Origin: Burkholderiales bacterium
GTDB taxonomy: Bacteria > Pseudomonadota > Gammaproteobacteria > Burkholderiales > Burkholderiaceae_C
DNA: 64,000 nucleotides
Assembly: GCA_026954015.1 (NCBI GenBank)
Contig: JAIXLP010000077.1
Span: 40,162-104,161 of the forward strand
Reading direction: 5' to 3'
The notes under the pieces are model-generated. The model was not told the origin of the DNA. It saw nothing but the letters and a program-made list of their open reading frames with translations, and did no database searches. Shown in pieces: positions 36,480-45,928 of the stretch; position 1 is the stretch's first letter; the number at the start of each line of letters is the position of its first letter. The position numbers and the translations under genes were made by a program.

Positions 36480-37907
36480 ATGAACGCCCCCGCCCCCGCC
36501 ACCCATCTGCTTCCCGAAGTCGTACAACGCCCGGTGCCCGAGGCGCTGCTCGTCGCGCTGCAGGAGCGCTTCGGCGCGCAATGCTCCAGCGCGCTTGCGG
36601 TGCGCGAACAGCACGGGCGCGACGAATCGGCCTTCACCAGCGTGCCCCCCCCGGCCGCCGTGGTGTTTGCCGAAAGCACGCAGGACGCAGCCGACGCCGT
36701 GCGCCTGTGCGCGCAGTACCGCGTGCCGGTGATCCCCTACGGCATAGGCTCGTCGCTGGAAGGCCACCTGCTCGCGGTGCAGGGCGGCGTGAGCCTGGAC
36801 CTGGGCCGCATGAACCGCGTGCTCAGCGTCAACGCCGAAGACCTCACCGTCACGGTGCAGCCCGGCGTCACGCGCGAGCAGCTCAATGCGGAGATCCGCA
36901 CGCAGGGCCTGTTCTTCCCGATCGACCCCGGCGCCAATGCCACGCTCGGCGGCATGACGGCCACGCGCGCCAGTGGCACCAACGCGGTGCGCTACGGCAC
37001 GATGCGCGAGAACGTGCTGGCGCTGGAAGTCGTCACTGCCAGCGGCGAGGTGATCCGCACCGGTACGCGCGCCCGGAAGAGCAGCGCGGGCTACGACCTC
37101 ACGCGGCTGTTCGTCGGCAGCGAGGGGACGCTGGGCGTCATCACCGAAGTCACGCTGCGCATCTACCCGCTGCCCGAGGCGGTGCGCGCCGCGGTGTGCT
37201 CCTTCCCCACGGTGGCCGATGCGGTGGACACCGTGATCGAAACCATCCAGCTCGGCGTGCCGATCGCGCGCGTGGAGTTCATCGACGAAGGCACGGTGCG
37301 CATCGTCAACCAGTACAGCAAGCTCGACCTGCGCCCCTCGCCCATGCTGCTCATGGAATTCCATGGCTCGCCCGCGGGTGTGCAGGAACAGGTCGAGAGC
37401 GTGCGCGCGCTGGCCGACGAACACGGCGGCGCGGACTTTCAGTGGGCCGACACGCCCGAGGAGCGCACGCGCCTGTGGACCGCGCGGCACAACGCCTACT
37501 TCGCCGGCGTGCAAAGCCGCCCCGGCGCGCGCGCCATCACCACCGACGTGTGCGTGCCGATCTCGCGCCTGGCGGATGCGCTGCTCGCCAGCGTGGACGA
37601 GGCCAAGGCCAGCGGCGTGCCCTACTTCATGGTGGGCCACGTGGGCGACGGCAATTTCCACATGGGCTACCTGATCGATCCTGCAAGCACCGACGAGCGC
37701 GAACGCGCCGAGCAGCTCAACCGCCAGGTGGTCGCGCGCGCGCTCGCGCTGGGCGGCACCTGCACCGGCGAGCACGGCATAGGCCTGCACAAGATGGGGT
37801 TCCTCGTCGACGAAGCGGGCGCGGGCGCGATCGGCGTGATGCGCGCGATCAAGCAGGCGCTCGATCCGCACGACATCATGAATCCCGGCAAGATCTTCAC
37901 GGTGTAA
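36480..37907 (+). CDS. FAD-linked oxidoreductase (D-lactate dehydrogenase / glycolate oxidase GlcD type)
   Basis: 475 residues. FAD-binding PCMH domain (about 55-235; VVFAESTQDAADAVRLCAQYRVPVIPYGIGSSLEGHLLAVQGGVSLDLGRMN, PGANATLGGMTATRASGTNAVRYGTMRENVLALEVV) and C-terminal FAD-linked oxidase domain ending in GTCTGEHGIGLHKMGFL and LDPHDIMNPGKIF. Closest in look to the cytochrome-linked D-lactate dehydrogenases (LDHD). Oxidises a 2-hydroxy acid; the exact one is not deducible. Its last 11 bases overlap the convergent IclR gene. Confidence 0.86.
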   Translation: MNAPAPATHLLPEVVQRPVPEALLVALQERFGAQCSSALAVREQHGRDESAFTSVPPPAAVVFAESTQDAADAVRLCAQYRVPVIPYGIGSSLEGHLLAVQGGVSLDLGRMNRVLSVNAEDLTVTVQPGVTREQLNAEIRTQGLFFPIDPGANATLGGMTATRASGTNAVRYGTMRENVLALEVVTASGEVIRTGTRARKSSAGYDLTRLFVGSEGTLGVITEVTLRIYPLPEAVRAAVCSFPTVADAVDTVIETIQLGVPIARVEFIDEGTVRIVNQYSKLDLRPSPMLLMEFHGSPAGVQEQVESVRALADEHGGADFQWADTPEERTRLWTARHNAYFAGVQSRPGARAITTDVCVPISRLADALLASVDEAKASGVPYFMVGHVGDGNFHMGYLIDPASTDERERAEQLNRQVVARALALGGTCTGEHGIGLHKMGFLVDEAGAGAIGVMRAIKQALDPHDIMNPGKIFTV

Positions 37908-38670
37908 ACGCGCACGCATACAGTTTTTTCTCCAACGCATTGCGCGCGCGCTGCAGCGGTGCGAGAAAAGCCTCGCTGAATTCGCCCATGCTGAGCCTGT
38001 GCGCGCGAGCAGCCACGCTGATGGCGGCGATGGTTGCGCCTTGCGGATCGCGCACGGGCACCGCCATCGAACGCACCCCAGGTTCTATCTCCTCGTCGCA
38101 GTAGGCCCAGCCAGATTGCCGGCAGGTGTCGAGTAGCCGCAGCAATGCGTTCAAGTCGACCACCGTGCGATTCGTCAGTGCGGTGCGGTCGAGCCCTTGC
38201 AGCCGGCCGCGAGCTTCCTGCGGCGGCAGGCTGGAAAGCATGATGCGGCCCATGGCCGAGCAATAGAGCGGTAACCGCGAGCCTGTGGCCAGACCGGCGC
38301 TCAGGCTGCGCCGCGCCGTGGAGCGGCTGATGATGATCGCGTCGTCATCCAGTGGCATGCCCAGTGCCGCGGATTCCCGGGTGCGCTCCGCCAGCGCATC
38401 CAGCAGCGGCTGGGCCAGCGCCGGCATGGGGCGCGACGACAGGAAAGAGTACGCGACCAGCAGCGATTTGGGCAGCATCCAGAACAGTTTGCCGTCGGTC
38501 TCCATGTACCCCAGCCGCACCAGTGTGCTCAGCGAGCGTCTGGCGGATGCCGGCGTGGATTGCGTCAATCTGGCCACTTGCGACAGCGTCAACCGGGTGT
38601 GGCGCCGATCGAAGCACGTCAACACGTCCAGACCCTTGCGCAGGGATTCCACAAAATTCTTGTCTTGCAT
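37897..38670 (-). CDS. IclR-family regulator (PcaR/PobR-like)
   Basis: 257 residues: N-terminal winged helix (about 8-75, SLRKGLDVLTCFDRRHTRLTLSQVARLTQSTPASARRSLSTLVRLGYME) and C-terminal effector domain (about 90-250). Such regulators of aromatic-acid pathways often activate in the presence of their ligand. It diverges from the Bug/monooxygenase genes across a spacer with a long perfect palindrome. The ATG at 38670 gives the standard IclR N-terminus (MQDKNFVESLRKGLDVL). Confidence 0.9.
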   Translation of the reverse strand: MQDKNFVESLRKGLDVLTCFDRRHTRLTLSQVARLTQSTPASARRSLSTLVRLGYMETDGKLFWMLPKSLLVAYSFLSSRPMPALAQPLLDALAERTRESAALGMPLDDDAIIISRSTARRSLSAGLATGSRLPLYCSAMGRIMLSSLPPQEARGRLQGLDRTALTNRTVVDLNALLRLLDTCRQSGWAYCDEEIEPGVRSMAVPVRDPQGATIAAISVAARAHRLSMGEFSEAFLAPLQRARNALEKKLYACAFTP

Positions 38671-38698
38671 GGCAGGCCGTTCGGGTGCGATCTGCCTA

Positions 38699-38719
38699 TT
38701 TTTGCGCATGGCGCAAAAA
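38699..38719. promoter_or_regulatory. Perfect 21-bp palindrome, candidate IclR operator
   Basis: TTTTTGCGC (38699-38707) and GCGCAAAAA (38711-38719) flank ATG, 28 bases upstream of the IclR start codon and in the divergent spacer to the Bug gene. TGCGC/GCGCA half-sites fit the dyads described for IclR-type aromatic regulators. Probably controls both directions. Confidence 0.65.
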
Positions 38720-38882
38720 CGGGTTTCTTCCGCAGTGATGGGTGTCCATACTGTCGCCCGCCGCACATCAAACGGTGTGCTGGGTGCCCTTCTCGACGCT
38801 GATCCAGTCCATCGACTCCATTTGGCGTTGTCCCGGGGAGTACCGGGCAGTTTCCATCACATCCACTTTAAGGAGTCAACCC

Positions 38883-39839
38883 ATGAACAGACGCGACTTG
38901 CTCAGCCTGGCGCTGATGTCTCCGATCCCCGTGATCGTCCACGCAAATGACTACCCCACGGCGCCGATCAACATCATCACGCCTCTGGCGCCGGGGGACG
39001 CCGCAGACTCGACGGTTCGCCTGATGGCGCAGGAGCTTTCGACGCTGCTGGGGGTTGCGGTCACCATCGGCAACCGCCCGGGCGCGGGCGGATCGATCGG
39101 GACGGAAGCGGTCATTCGGGCGCCGAAGGATGGATACACGGTGCTCTACGCCCAGAACAGCCCGCTGACGATCCGCCGCGTGCTCGATCCCGAGACGGCG
39201 GCGTACGACCCTGCCAAGGACTTGACACCCCTGGCGCTCACGACGCGCACACCGTCCATCCTCGTGGCGCGCACGAATGCTTCCTTCAAGAACTTCAAGG
39301 AGATGGTCGAGCAGTCCCTGCGCAATCCGAACAGCATCAATATCGGCAACGCCGGCCCCGGATCTGCCGGGGATATCAGCGTGCAGCTGATCAACTCCAT
39401 CGCGAAGACGAGCATTCGATCAGTGAACTACAAGGGCGCCGCTCCAGCCATCAGCGACGTGCTGGGAGGGCACATCGAGGCGGTCGTCCTCGCGCTGGGT
39501 GCCGTCAGTTCACACATGCGCGCCGGCACCTTGCGCGGGCTGGCCATCTCCTCCCGGTTCCCGGAATTTCCGGACGTGCCGACGCTGGGACAACTAGGCT
39601 ATCCGCAGGAATTGCAGGGTGTGTGGTTTGCCTTCTTCATGCCGGCAGGGGTGCCGACGGCGGTGGCGGACAAATTCACCCGCGCGCTTGAAAAGGTAGC
39701 TCGTGATCCCGCGATCGGGGGAAAGCTGGAACAAATGGGCATTGTCCAGGAGTGGTCCTCCGACGCGCAGCTCGTCGCCGAGATGCAGCGCGAGTATTCG
39801 ACGATGCAGGGACTGATCCGCAGGAATGTCAAGCAATGA
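38883..39839 (+). CDS. Bug-family (tripartite tricarboxylate type) periplasmic binding protein
   Basis: 318 residues. Short signal peptide with a twin-Arg start (MNRRDLLSLALMSPIPVIVHA), then YPTAPINIITPLAPGDAADSTVRLMAQELSTLLG and NRPGAGGSIGTEAV, the Bug-fold ligand-gate motifs. AAGGAG at 38870-38875 precedes the ATG. No TctA/TctB membrane genes are nearby, which is usual for the many orphan Bug proteins in this lineage. Overlaps the monooxygenase gene by four bases (ATGA), so the ligand is plausibly the aromatic substrate of that enzyme. Confidence 0.88.
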   Translation: MNRRDLLSLALMSPIPVIVHANDYPTAPINIITPLAPGDAADSTVRLMAQELSTLLGVAVTIGNRPGAGGSIGTEAVIRAPKDGYTVLYAQNSPLTIRRVLDPETAAYDPAKDLTPLALTTRTPSILVARTNASFKNFKEMVEQSLRNPNSINIGNAGPGSAGDISVQLINSIAKTSIRSVNYKGAAPAISDVLGGHIEAVVLALGAVSSHMRAGTLRGLAISSRFPEFPDVPTLGQLGYPQELQGVWFAFFMPAGVPTAVADKFTRALEKVARDPAIGGKLEQMGIVQEWSSDAQLVAEMQREYSTMQGLIRRNVKQ

Positions 39840-41035
39840 GCTGGGGCGAACACATGCAAAGCAAAATCCGCGTGGCCATCGTCGGTGGCGGCATCGGTGG
39901 CCTGGCCGCCGCGGTGGCGCTGCTCAAGCGCGGCATCGACGTCTCCGTATTCGAGCAGGCCAGGAAGCTCGGGGAAGTAGGAGCCGGGGTCTTCGTCTAT
40001 CCCAACAGCCTGAGGCAGCTGGAGCGCCTTGGGCTGGGGGCGGCACTTGGCGCCGTTGGTGCCAGGGTCGGTGCCGGGTCGGAGTACTACCGCATGGATG
40101 GGTCGGTGGTCGGGCCCGTTCTGACGACGGATTCCACGGGTTGGAGCGGCATGTACGGAATGCACCGTGCAGATCTGTTGCAGGTGCTGGCCGACGCGAT
40201 CGCGCCCGACAGGATTCATACCGATCACCAGTGCACGGGATTCAGCCAGGACGCGACGTCTGCCCACCTGGAGTTCGGGAACGGGAGATCCGTGGAGGCC
40301 GACGTTGTCATCGCGGCTGACGGCATCCACTCCACGCTCCAGAAATATGTCGTGCAACAGCAGCCACCGGAATATTCGGGGTTTCGCGCCTATCGGGGTT
40401 TGGTGCCCAGGGAAAGACTGCCTCATTGGAGGAAGGAGGCTCACCAGGTCTGGATGGGCGACAACAAGCACTTCATGGTGTTTCCGGTACGCCGGGGCGA
40501 GTTGCTGAATTACGTCGGTTTCGTGCCGATGCAAAGAGAGACCGTGGAGTCCTGGTCCGCGATCGGCGACAGGGATGAACTGGCGGCTTCGTTTTCTGGC
40601 TGGGATCCCCGGGTGGAGGAGCTGCTCAGCAAGGTGGAGAGCTGCTTCTGGTGGGGTTTGTTCGACCGCAAGCCGCTGGATCGCTGGGTCCATGGCAGGC
40701 TCGCGCTACTGGGGGATGCTGCCCACGCCATGCTGCCGCACTTGGGACAAGGGGCCAATCAGGCGGTGGAAGACGGCATTGCACTGGCCGCGCTGTTGCA
40801 AGGACGGGGCCGCGAAGAGCCCATCACCGATGTGCTGCAGGCGTATGAATCCTTGCGGCGTCCGCGCACGGACCTCATTCAGGCGGAAGCGCGCAAGAAC
40901 GGGCTGCGTTATGACTCCCGGTACGCCGATCTGGCGCAGCGCGATCGGGAGATCGCGAACTCAGCGGCATTCCGCAAAACGTTGTATGACTATGACGTGG
41001 AACAGGCGGTCCGTTCCCATTTGATGCACCAGTGA
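39836..41035 (+). CDS. FAD-dependent aromatic monooxygenase (salicylate / 3-hydroxybenzoate hydroxylase type)
   Basis: 399 residues. FAD motif VAIVGGGIGGLAAAVALLKRGIDVSVFEQA at the N-terminus, the DG motif VIAADGIHSTLQK in the middle, and GRLALLGDAAHAMLPHLGQGANQAVEDGIALA for the second FAD contact. This trio defines the group A flavoprotein hydroxylases. Substrate could be a salicylate-, hydroxybenzoate- or hydroxynicotinate-like ring; the sequence alone does not decide. Coupled start at 39836; an internal ATG (39854) is the alternative. Under probable control of the divergent IclR protein. Confidence 0.87.
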   Translation: MSWGEHMQSKIRVAIVGGGIGGLAAAVALLKRGIDVSVFEQARKLGEVGAGVFVYPNSLRQLERLGLGAALGAVGARVGAGSEYYRMDGSVVGPVLTTDSTGWSGMYGMHRADLLQVLADAIAPDRIHTDHQCTGFSQDATSAHLEFGNGRSVEADVVIAADGIHSTLQKYVVQQQPPEYSGFRAYRGLVPRERLPHWRKEAHQVWMGDNKHFMVFPVRRGELLNYVGFVPMQRETVESWSAIGDRDELAASFSGWDPRVEELLSKVESCFWWGLFDRKPLDRWVHGRLALLGDAAHAMLPHLGQGANQAVEDGIALAALLQGRGREEPITDVLQAYESLRRPRTDLIQAEARKNGLRYDSRYADLAQRDREIANSAAFRKTLYDYDVEQAVRSHLMHQ

Positions 41036-41148
41036 AGCGGGCGCCGTGCTGACCCGGACAGGCTGGGGCTGAAGCGTTTCACTGTCGCGGATCGCGCGAT
41101 CGAAAGGCGACCGTCCGGCTTCAGACCGGCGCCCATTCGACGCTGGCC

Positions 41149-42390
41149 CTAGTCGGTGACGCGCGCTTGTCCCACCAGCCGGTCGCGTCCGGCCGCGATG
41201 CCGCTGGCGAGTGCCGCCGCGCCAATCGCAAGCAGCAGCCCCACCGTCGCATTCCAGCCGCCGGTGGCGTCGTGCAGCAGGCCCACCGCCAGCGGCCCGC
41301 CGGCCGCGAGGATGTAGCCGAAGCCCTGCGCCATCGCTGAAAGCTGGCCCGCGCGCTCGGTGTCGGGCGCGCGCAGCGCGATCAGCGTGAGCGCCATCGC
41401 AAACGCCGCGCCCATGCCTGTGCCCAGCAGCACGATCGAGGGCCACAGCAGCGCCAGCGGCCCGGCCACGCAGCCGATCGCGCCCGCGATGAAGAGCACG
41501 ATGGAGAGCGCATTCACCAGCCGCTGGTCGCGCATGCGCCCGCCCACCCAGGGCGCGGCAAGCGCGCTCGCCATCGAGATCACGATCGCGGCGGAGAGCG
41601 CCACGCCGGCCGTCACGGCCGACAGGCCCCGGTCCGCGAGAATGGCCGGCAGCCACCCGAACACGCTGTACGCCAGCGAACTCTGCAGGCCCATGAACAG
41701 CGTCACCTGCCACGCGAGCGCATCGCCCAGCAGGCTCGCGCGGCGCGTCGCGGGGGCGGGCGCCGCGCCCGTGCCGCGCGCCAGCGGCAGCCAGACCGCC
41801 AGCGCGGGCAGCACCGGCAGCATCCAGGCCGCGAGCGCGAACTGCCACGCGCCGTCCAGCGCGATGCGCAGCGGCTCGGTCGCGCCCGCGCCCAGCGCCG
41901 CGCCCAGGCTCAGCACCACGGTGTACAGCCCCGTCATGAGCCCGACCTGCGTCGGAAAATCGCGCTTGACCAGCGCGGGCAGCAGCACGCCGGTCGTGCC
42001 CATGGCCGCTCCGACGAGCGCGGTCGCGATGAAGAACCCCGCCGCACCCAGATAGGGCCGCGCCAGCAGCGCCAGCGCCAGCACCGCGAGCAGCCACAGC
42101 ACCGCGCGCTCCATGCCGATGCGCCGCGTGAGCAGCGGCGCCAGCGGCGCGGCCAGCCCCAGGCACAGCACCGGCAGCGTGGTGAGCACGCCCAGCGCCG
42201 TGGGGCCGAGCGCGAGCCGCTCGCCGATCAGGCTCAGCAGCGCCGCCACGCTCGTGAGCGCGGGCCGCAGGTTGACGGCCGCGAGCATCACCGCGGCGGC
42301 CAGCACCACGGGGCTGGCGCCTGTACGCGCTGTACGCGCGGCGCTCACCTCAGACGCCCGCCGCCACGTAGCTGCCGGATTTGCCGCCAT
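41149..42390 (-). CDS. MFS transporter, CynX/NimT-like
   Basis: 413 residues, 12 hydrophobic segments. [51 protein letters not shown] is typical of the CynX/NimT (cyanate, 2-nitroimidazole) subfamily. As drawn the start lies 41 bases inside the end of moaC; a GTG at 42348, just after the moaC stop, would avoid the overlap and still leave a normal first helix. Substrate unknown. Confidence 0.83.
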   Translation of the reverse strand: MAANPAATWRRASEVSAARTARTGASPVVLAAAVMLAAVNLRPALTSVAALLSLIGERLALGPTALGVLTTLPVLCLGLAAPLAPLLTRRIGMERAVLWLLAVLALALLARPYLGAAGFFIATALVGAAMGTTGVLLPALVKRDFPTQVGLMTGLYTVVLSLGAALGAGATEPLRIALDGAWQFALAAWMLPVLPALAVWLPLARGTGAAPAPATRRASLLGDALAWQVTLFMGLQSSLAYSVFGWLPAILADRGLSAVTAGVALSAAIVISMASALAAPWVGGRMRDQRLVNALSIVLFIAGAIGCVAGPLALLWPSIVLLGTGMGAAFAMALTLIALRAPDTERAGQLSAMAQGFGYILAAGGPLAVGLLHDATGGWNATVGLLLAIGAAALASGIAAGRDRLVGQARVTD

Positions 42391-42841
42391 GCTTTTCGAG
42401 CAGGCGCACGTCGGTGATGGTCATGCCGCGGTCCACCGCCTTGCACATGTCGTAGATCGTGAGCAGGCCCACCTGCACGGCGGTGAGCGCCTCCATCTCC
42501 ACGCCGGTCGGCCCCACGGTCTCGGCGGTGGCGGTGCACTGCACGCTGCCATCGGCGGGGTGCAGCGCGAACTCGACGGTCACGCGCGTGAGCGCGAGCG
42601 GGTGGCACAGCGGGATGAGCTCGCTCGTCTTCTTGCTTGCCATGATCGCGGCGACGCGTGCCACGCCGAGCACGTCGCCCTTCTTCGCGCTGCCCGCCTC
42701 GACCAGCGCGAAGGTCGCGGGCTGCATGCGGATGCGCCCTGTGGCCACCGCCACGCGGTGCGTGGCGCTCTTGCCGCCGACGTCGACCATGTGCGCCTGG
42801 CCCTGGGCATCAAAGTGGGTGAGCTGGGAGGCGGCGGTCAT
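42350..42841 (-). CDS. moaC: Cyclic pyranopterin monophosphate synthase
   Basis: 163 residues. Forms cyclic pyranopterin monophosphate in molybdenum cofactor synthesis. Family blocks: [27 protein letters not shown] at the start, [63 protein letters not shown] and the conserved KSG near the end ([10 protein letters not shown]). Start at [10 protein letters not shown]; earlier in-frame codons lack family sequence. Confidence 0.95.
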   Translation of the reverse strand: MTAASQLTHFDAQGQAHMVDVGGKSATHRVAVATGRIRMQPATFALVEAGSAKKGDVLGVARVAAIMASKKTSELIPLCHPLALTRVTVEFALHPADGSVQCTATAETVGPTGVEMEALTAVQVGLLTIYDMCKAVDRGMTITDVRLLEKHGGKSGSYVAAGV

Positions 42842-42917
42842 CGTCGGTGTGCGAAACATTCGGGCGGGAAGGGCATCATACGGCGCACGCGCCGTGGCGC
42901 GCACCGTAAGGTTATGC

Positions 42918-44465
42918 GTGAGATTCTTCAAGAAAAATATGGCTCTGGCACGCTTGCGTCAAGCGCTGATAGCTATCTTGTTGATAGTCAACGCCTGGCT
43001 CGCTCCCGCGTGGGTGCAGGCGCAGTTGCTGCCCGCGCTGGGGGATGGCGCCGAGCTGTCGCTGGGCGCCGAGCGCGAGTTCGGCGAGCGCATCGTGGCC
43101 GAGCTCTACCGCGACCCGGACTACATTGCCGACCCGGTGCTGCAGGAGTACGCGCAGGCCATGCTCGCCGCGCTCCTGCACGCGGCGCGCGAGCGCGGCG
43201 AGCTCACGAACGAGATGGCCGAGCGCTACGCCTGGCAGATCCTGCTCGTGCGCGACCGCAGCGTGAACGCGTTCGCGCTGCCCGGCGGCTTCTTCGGGCT
43301 GCACCTGGGGATGATCGCGGTGGTGGCCACGCCCGACGAGCTCGCGTCGGTGCTCGCGCACGAACTGAGCCACGTCACGCAGCGCCACATCGCGCGCCTG
43401 ATCGCGCAGGAAAAGCGCCAGACGCCGCTCATGATCGGCGCGCTCATCCTGGGCGCGCTCGTCGCCAGCCGCAGCCCCGACGCGGGGCAGGCGGTGATGA
43501 TGGGCGGCTCGGCGCTCGCGGTGCAGAACCAGCTCAACTTCTCGCGCGACATGGAGCGCGAGGCCGACCGCGTGGGCTTCTCGCTGATGCGGCCCGCGGG
43601 CTACGCGCCGCAGGGCTTCGTCACGATGTTCGACAAGCTGCAGGCGGCCAACCGCATCAACGACAACGGCGACTGGCCCTACCTGCGCAGCCACCCGCTC
43701 ACGAGCCAGCGCATCGCCGACCTGCACGGCCGCCTGCCCAAGGGCCTGCCGCCCGCGCCGCCCGCGCCCCTGGTGCACGCGATGATGGCGGCGCGCGCGC
43801 GCGTGCTGATGCGCCCCGGCATCGACGCCTGGCGCCGCTGGGTGGTCGACGCGCAGGCACCGGAACTGGCCACGCGCTCGCTCGCCGACCGCGTGGGCGC
43901 GCGCACGCAGGGCGCGCTGGCGGCGGTGCAGCTGCAGGAATGGGCGCTGGCGCGGCGCCTCGTGGCCGCGCTGCAGGCCGACGTGCGGGGCGATGCGCCC
44001 GGCACGCGCCAGGCGCGGCTCATGGCCGCCGAGCTGGAACTGGACGCGGGCGACGCGACTGCGGCGCTCGCGGCCCTGGGCAACGCGGGCGCGGACGCGA
44101 GCGCGCGCCCCGAAATGCTGCTGCGCACGCGCGTGCTGCTCGCGCTCGGGCAGGCGGCGCCCATGGCGGGCGTGCTGCAGACCTGGGTGACGGACCACGC
44201 GCACGACGCCGCCGCGTGGCAGGCGCTGGCGCAGGTGTGGCACGCGCAGGGCCAGGCGCTGCGCGCGGTGCGCGCCGAGGGCGAGGCGCAGGCGGCGCAC
44301 TACGACTACGCGGGCGCGGTTGACCGCTTTCGTGCGGGGCAGGACCTGGCGCACCGCAGCACGGGCGCGCAGGATTACATCGAGGCGTCGATCATCGACA
44401 CGCGCCTGCGCGCGGTGCAGTCACTGCTTGCGCAGCAGACCCGTGAGCGCCGCGTCGATCAGTAG
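42918..44465 (+). CDS. M48-family metalloprotease with TPR-like C-terminus (BepA/YfgC type)
   Basis: 515 residues. Signal peptide ([23 protein letters not shown]), then an M48 zinc protease domain with His148-Glu149-x-x-His152 ([12 protein letters not shown]) and the downstream Glu ligand in [11 protein letters not shown]; the C-terminal third is a run of short helices resembling TPRs. BepA-type proteins handle outer-membrane assembly quality in the periplasm. GTG start with AAGG upstream; an ATG seven codons in (42939) is the alternative. A copy of the dispersed ATAGCT repeat (42960-42977) encodes part of the signal peptide. Its 3' end overlaps the opposite-strand gene by 45 bases. Confidence 0.85.
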   Translation: MRFFKKNMALARLRQALIAILLIVNAWLAPAWVQAQLLPALGDGAELSLGAEREFGERIVAELYRDPDYIADPVLQEYAQAMLAALLHAARERGELTNEMAERYAWQILLVRDRSVNAFALPGGFFGLHLGMIAVVATPDELASVLAHELSHVTQRHIARLIAQEKRQTPLMIGALILGALVASRSPDAGQAVMMGGSALAVQNQLNFSRDMEREADRVGFSLMRPAGYAPQGFVTMFDKLQAANRINDNGDWPYLRSHPLTSQRIADLHGRLPKGLPPAPPAPLVHAMMAARARVLMRPGIDAWRRWVVDAQAPELATRSLADRVGARTQGALAAVQLQEWALARRLVAALQADVRGDAPGTRQARLMAAELELDAGDATAALAALGNAGADASARPEMLLRTRVLLALGQAAPMAGVLQTWVTDHAHDAAAWQALAQVWHAQGQALRAVRAEGEAQAAHYDYAGAVDRFRAGQDLAHRSTGAQDYIEASIIDTRLRAVQSLLAQQTRERRVDQ

Positions 44466-44777
44466 CCCCAGCGCCGAATAGATCAGCGAGCCCAGCAGCG
44501 CGGCGCCGAAGCCGTGCACCTGAAAGCTCTCGCCCAGCAGCCCCGACGCGGCCCAGAACATCAGCGCGTTGATGACGAAGAGGAACAGCCCGAGCGTGAC
44601 GATGGTCACCGGCAGCGTGAGGATCACGAGCACCGGGCGCAGCAGCGTGTCGAGCAGCCCGATCACGAACGCCGCGCCCAGCGCCGCGCCGAAGCTGCGC
44701 ACCTCGACGCCGCTGTAGAGGTAGGCCACGCACAGCAGCGCGACCGCGTGCAAAAGCCATTTCAGAAGTATGCGCAT
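44421..44777 (-). CDS. Small membrane protein of the phage-holin-4_2 / YvlD-like family
   Basis: 118 residues with four hydrophobic helices. ALGAAFVIGLLDTLLRPVLVILTLPVTIVTLGLFLFVINALMFWAA is the family core (NxxxRPxLxxLxLPxxxxTLGLFxxxINxxxL). Despite the holin name these are chromosomal inner-membrane proteins of unknown role. Its last 45 bases lie antisense within the end of the M48 gene, a real tail-to-tail overlap as both C-termini look natural. Confidence 0.85.
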   Translation of the reverse strand: MRILLKWLLHAVALLCVAYLYSGVEVRSFGAALGAAFVIGLLDTLLRPVLVILTLPVTIVTLGLFLFVINALMFWAASGLLGESFQVHGFGAALLGSLIYSALGLLIDAALTGLLRKQ

Positions 44778-44809
44778 GACGCCAGCATAGCAGTGACCCC
44801 GCGCGCGCC

Positions 44810-45577
44810 TCAGGCGCCCGCCGCGCGCGCCTTGGCCGCGTGCCGCGCCGCAAGCCATTTGCCCAGCACCAGCACCAGCAGCGCGCCGACCACGTGCGCG
44901 CCGTAGTACACCGCGCCGTGCACCTGCGCCAGCCCGCGCTCGTCCATGCCGCCGAACTTGGGCATCCAGGTCCAGTTCTCCGGGTGGGTGAACACCGGGT
45001 CGGTCACGAACATGCCGCCCGCGATCCAGCCCAGCAGCATGCCGCCGAGCACGATCACGATGGGGAAGCGCTCCATGATCTTCATCACGATCTGCGAGCC
45101 GCCGACGATGATGGGCACCGAGATCAACAGACCCAGCACCACGAGCACGATCTCGTGCGACTCGCCCGCGTTCTTCGCCGCCGCGGCGATTGCGATCACG
45201 TTGTCCAGGCTCATCACCAGGTCGGCCACGATCACCGTCTTGATCGCGGTGAGCAGCTTGTCGCTGCTCTCGATGTGCTCCTCGCCCTCGGGCTCCGGCG
45301 CGATCAGCTTCATGCCGATCCACACCAGCAGCACCGCGCCCACGAGCTTGAGGAACGGCAGCGTGAGCAGCGTCATCGCGAAGATGATGAGCACCACGCG
45401 CAGCGCGATCGCGCCCACCGTGCCCCAGATGACGCCCTGCGTGCGTTGCGACGGCGGCAACTTGTGGCAGGCGAGCGCGATCACCACCGCGTTGTCGCCG
45501 CCGAGCAGGATGTCGATGACGATGAGCTGCCCGAGCGCAATCCAGAACGGGGCATGCATGAAGAATTCCAAATCCAT
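44810..45577 (-). CDS. TerC-family membrane protein, probable manganese exporter
   Basis: 255 residues, seven to eight membrane helices. GQLIVIDILLGGDNAVVIALA and TVIVADLVMSLDNVIAIAAAA are the two inverted TerC motifs with the acidic metal-site residues (GGDNA and SLDNV). AAGGAG lies 12 bases before the ATG at 45577. A long leader with a yybP-ykoY riboswitch precedes it; in known cases this element senses Mn2+ and controls MntP or TerC/Alx-type exporters, so manganese efflux is the best guess. Confidence 0.9.
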   Translation of the reverse strand: MDLEFFMHAPFWIALGQLIVIDILLGGDNAVVIALACHKLPPSQRTQGVIWGTVGAIALRVVLIIFAMTLLTLPFLKLVGAVLLVWIGMKLIAPEPEGEEHIESSDKLLTAIKTVIVADLVMSLDNVIAIAAAAKNAGESHEIVLVVLGLLISVPIIVGGSQIVMKIMERFPIVIVLGGMLLGWIAGGMFVTDPVFTHPENWTWMPKFGGMDERGLAQVHGAVYYGAHVVGALLVLVLGKWLAARHAAKARAAGA

Positions 45578-45848
45578 GGCGTAGGTCTCCTTGGCTCTGG
45601 CGCGCCGCTGCCGGGCGGCGGCGCCATGATTATGGGCACCGGCGCGGCTTGCTGGTGGCGCTGCAGGAGATTGCAGGGGAGACACCTTGAGCCGCGCACG
45701 GGAAACCCGGGGCTCAAAGGTCTTGCTCGGCGCGGCTGGTGCCGCGTCTGGCGGGCCGGAAGCGCATACGCGCTTCGTGATGACGACCGTGCCATCCGCC
45801 GGACCGGGGCAGCGCCCGATGCCGGCGGGGAGCTACTCCCCCTTGAAG
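45578..45848 (-). promoter_or_regulatory. yybP-ykoY (Mn2+) riboswitch and leader of the TerC gene
   Basis: Read from 45848 downwards, the RNA has AAGGGGGAGUAGCUCC, then GUCGUCAUCACG, a GAAGCGCGUAUGCGCUUC stem, and CGAGCAAGACCUUUGAGCC ending near 45711. These match the conserved L1/L3 parts of the yybP-ykoY class. After the aptamer, GAGCC (45715-45711) can pair with GGCUC (45693-45689), overlapping the 3' side of the aptamer stem and giving a switchable hairpin. The rest of the 270-base leader to 45578 has no gene. Confidence 0.82.
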
Positions 45849-45854
45849 GGCGAA

Positions 45855-45883
45855 ATTAGACCACAGGGATCGCGCTGAGGCAA
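45855..45883 (-). promoter_or_regulatory. Sigma-70-like promoter of the riboswitch transcript
   Basis: On the minus strand TTGCCT (45883-45878), a 17-base spacer and TCTAAT (45860-45855) form a good promoter. A start about seven bases downstream falls at 45848, immediately before the aptamer, which supports both calls. Confidence 0.65.
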
Positions 45884-45928
45884 TCCGCCTATGATCCAGG
45901 CGCTGCTTTTCGGTAGCCGCCGACCGTC

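Noticed and set aside
44810..45577. Tellurite-resistance function for the TerC-family gene
   Set aside because: No other ter genes nearby, and the yybP-ykoY leader points to manganese instead.
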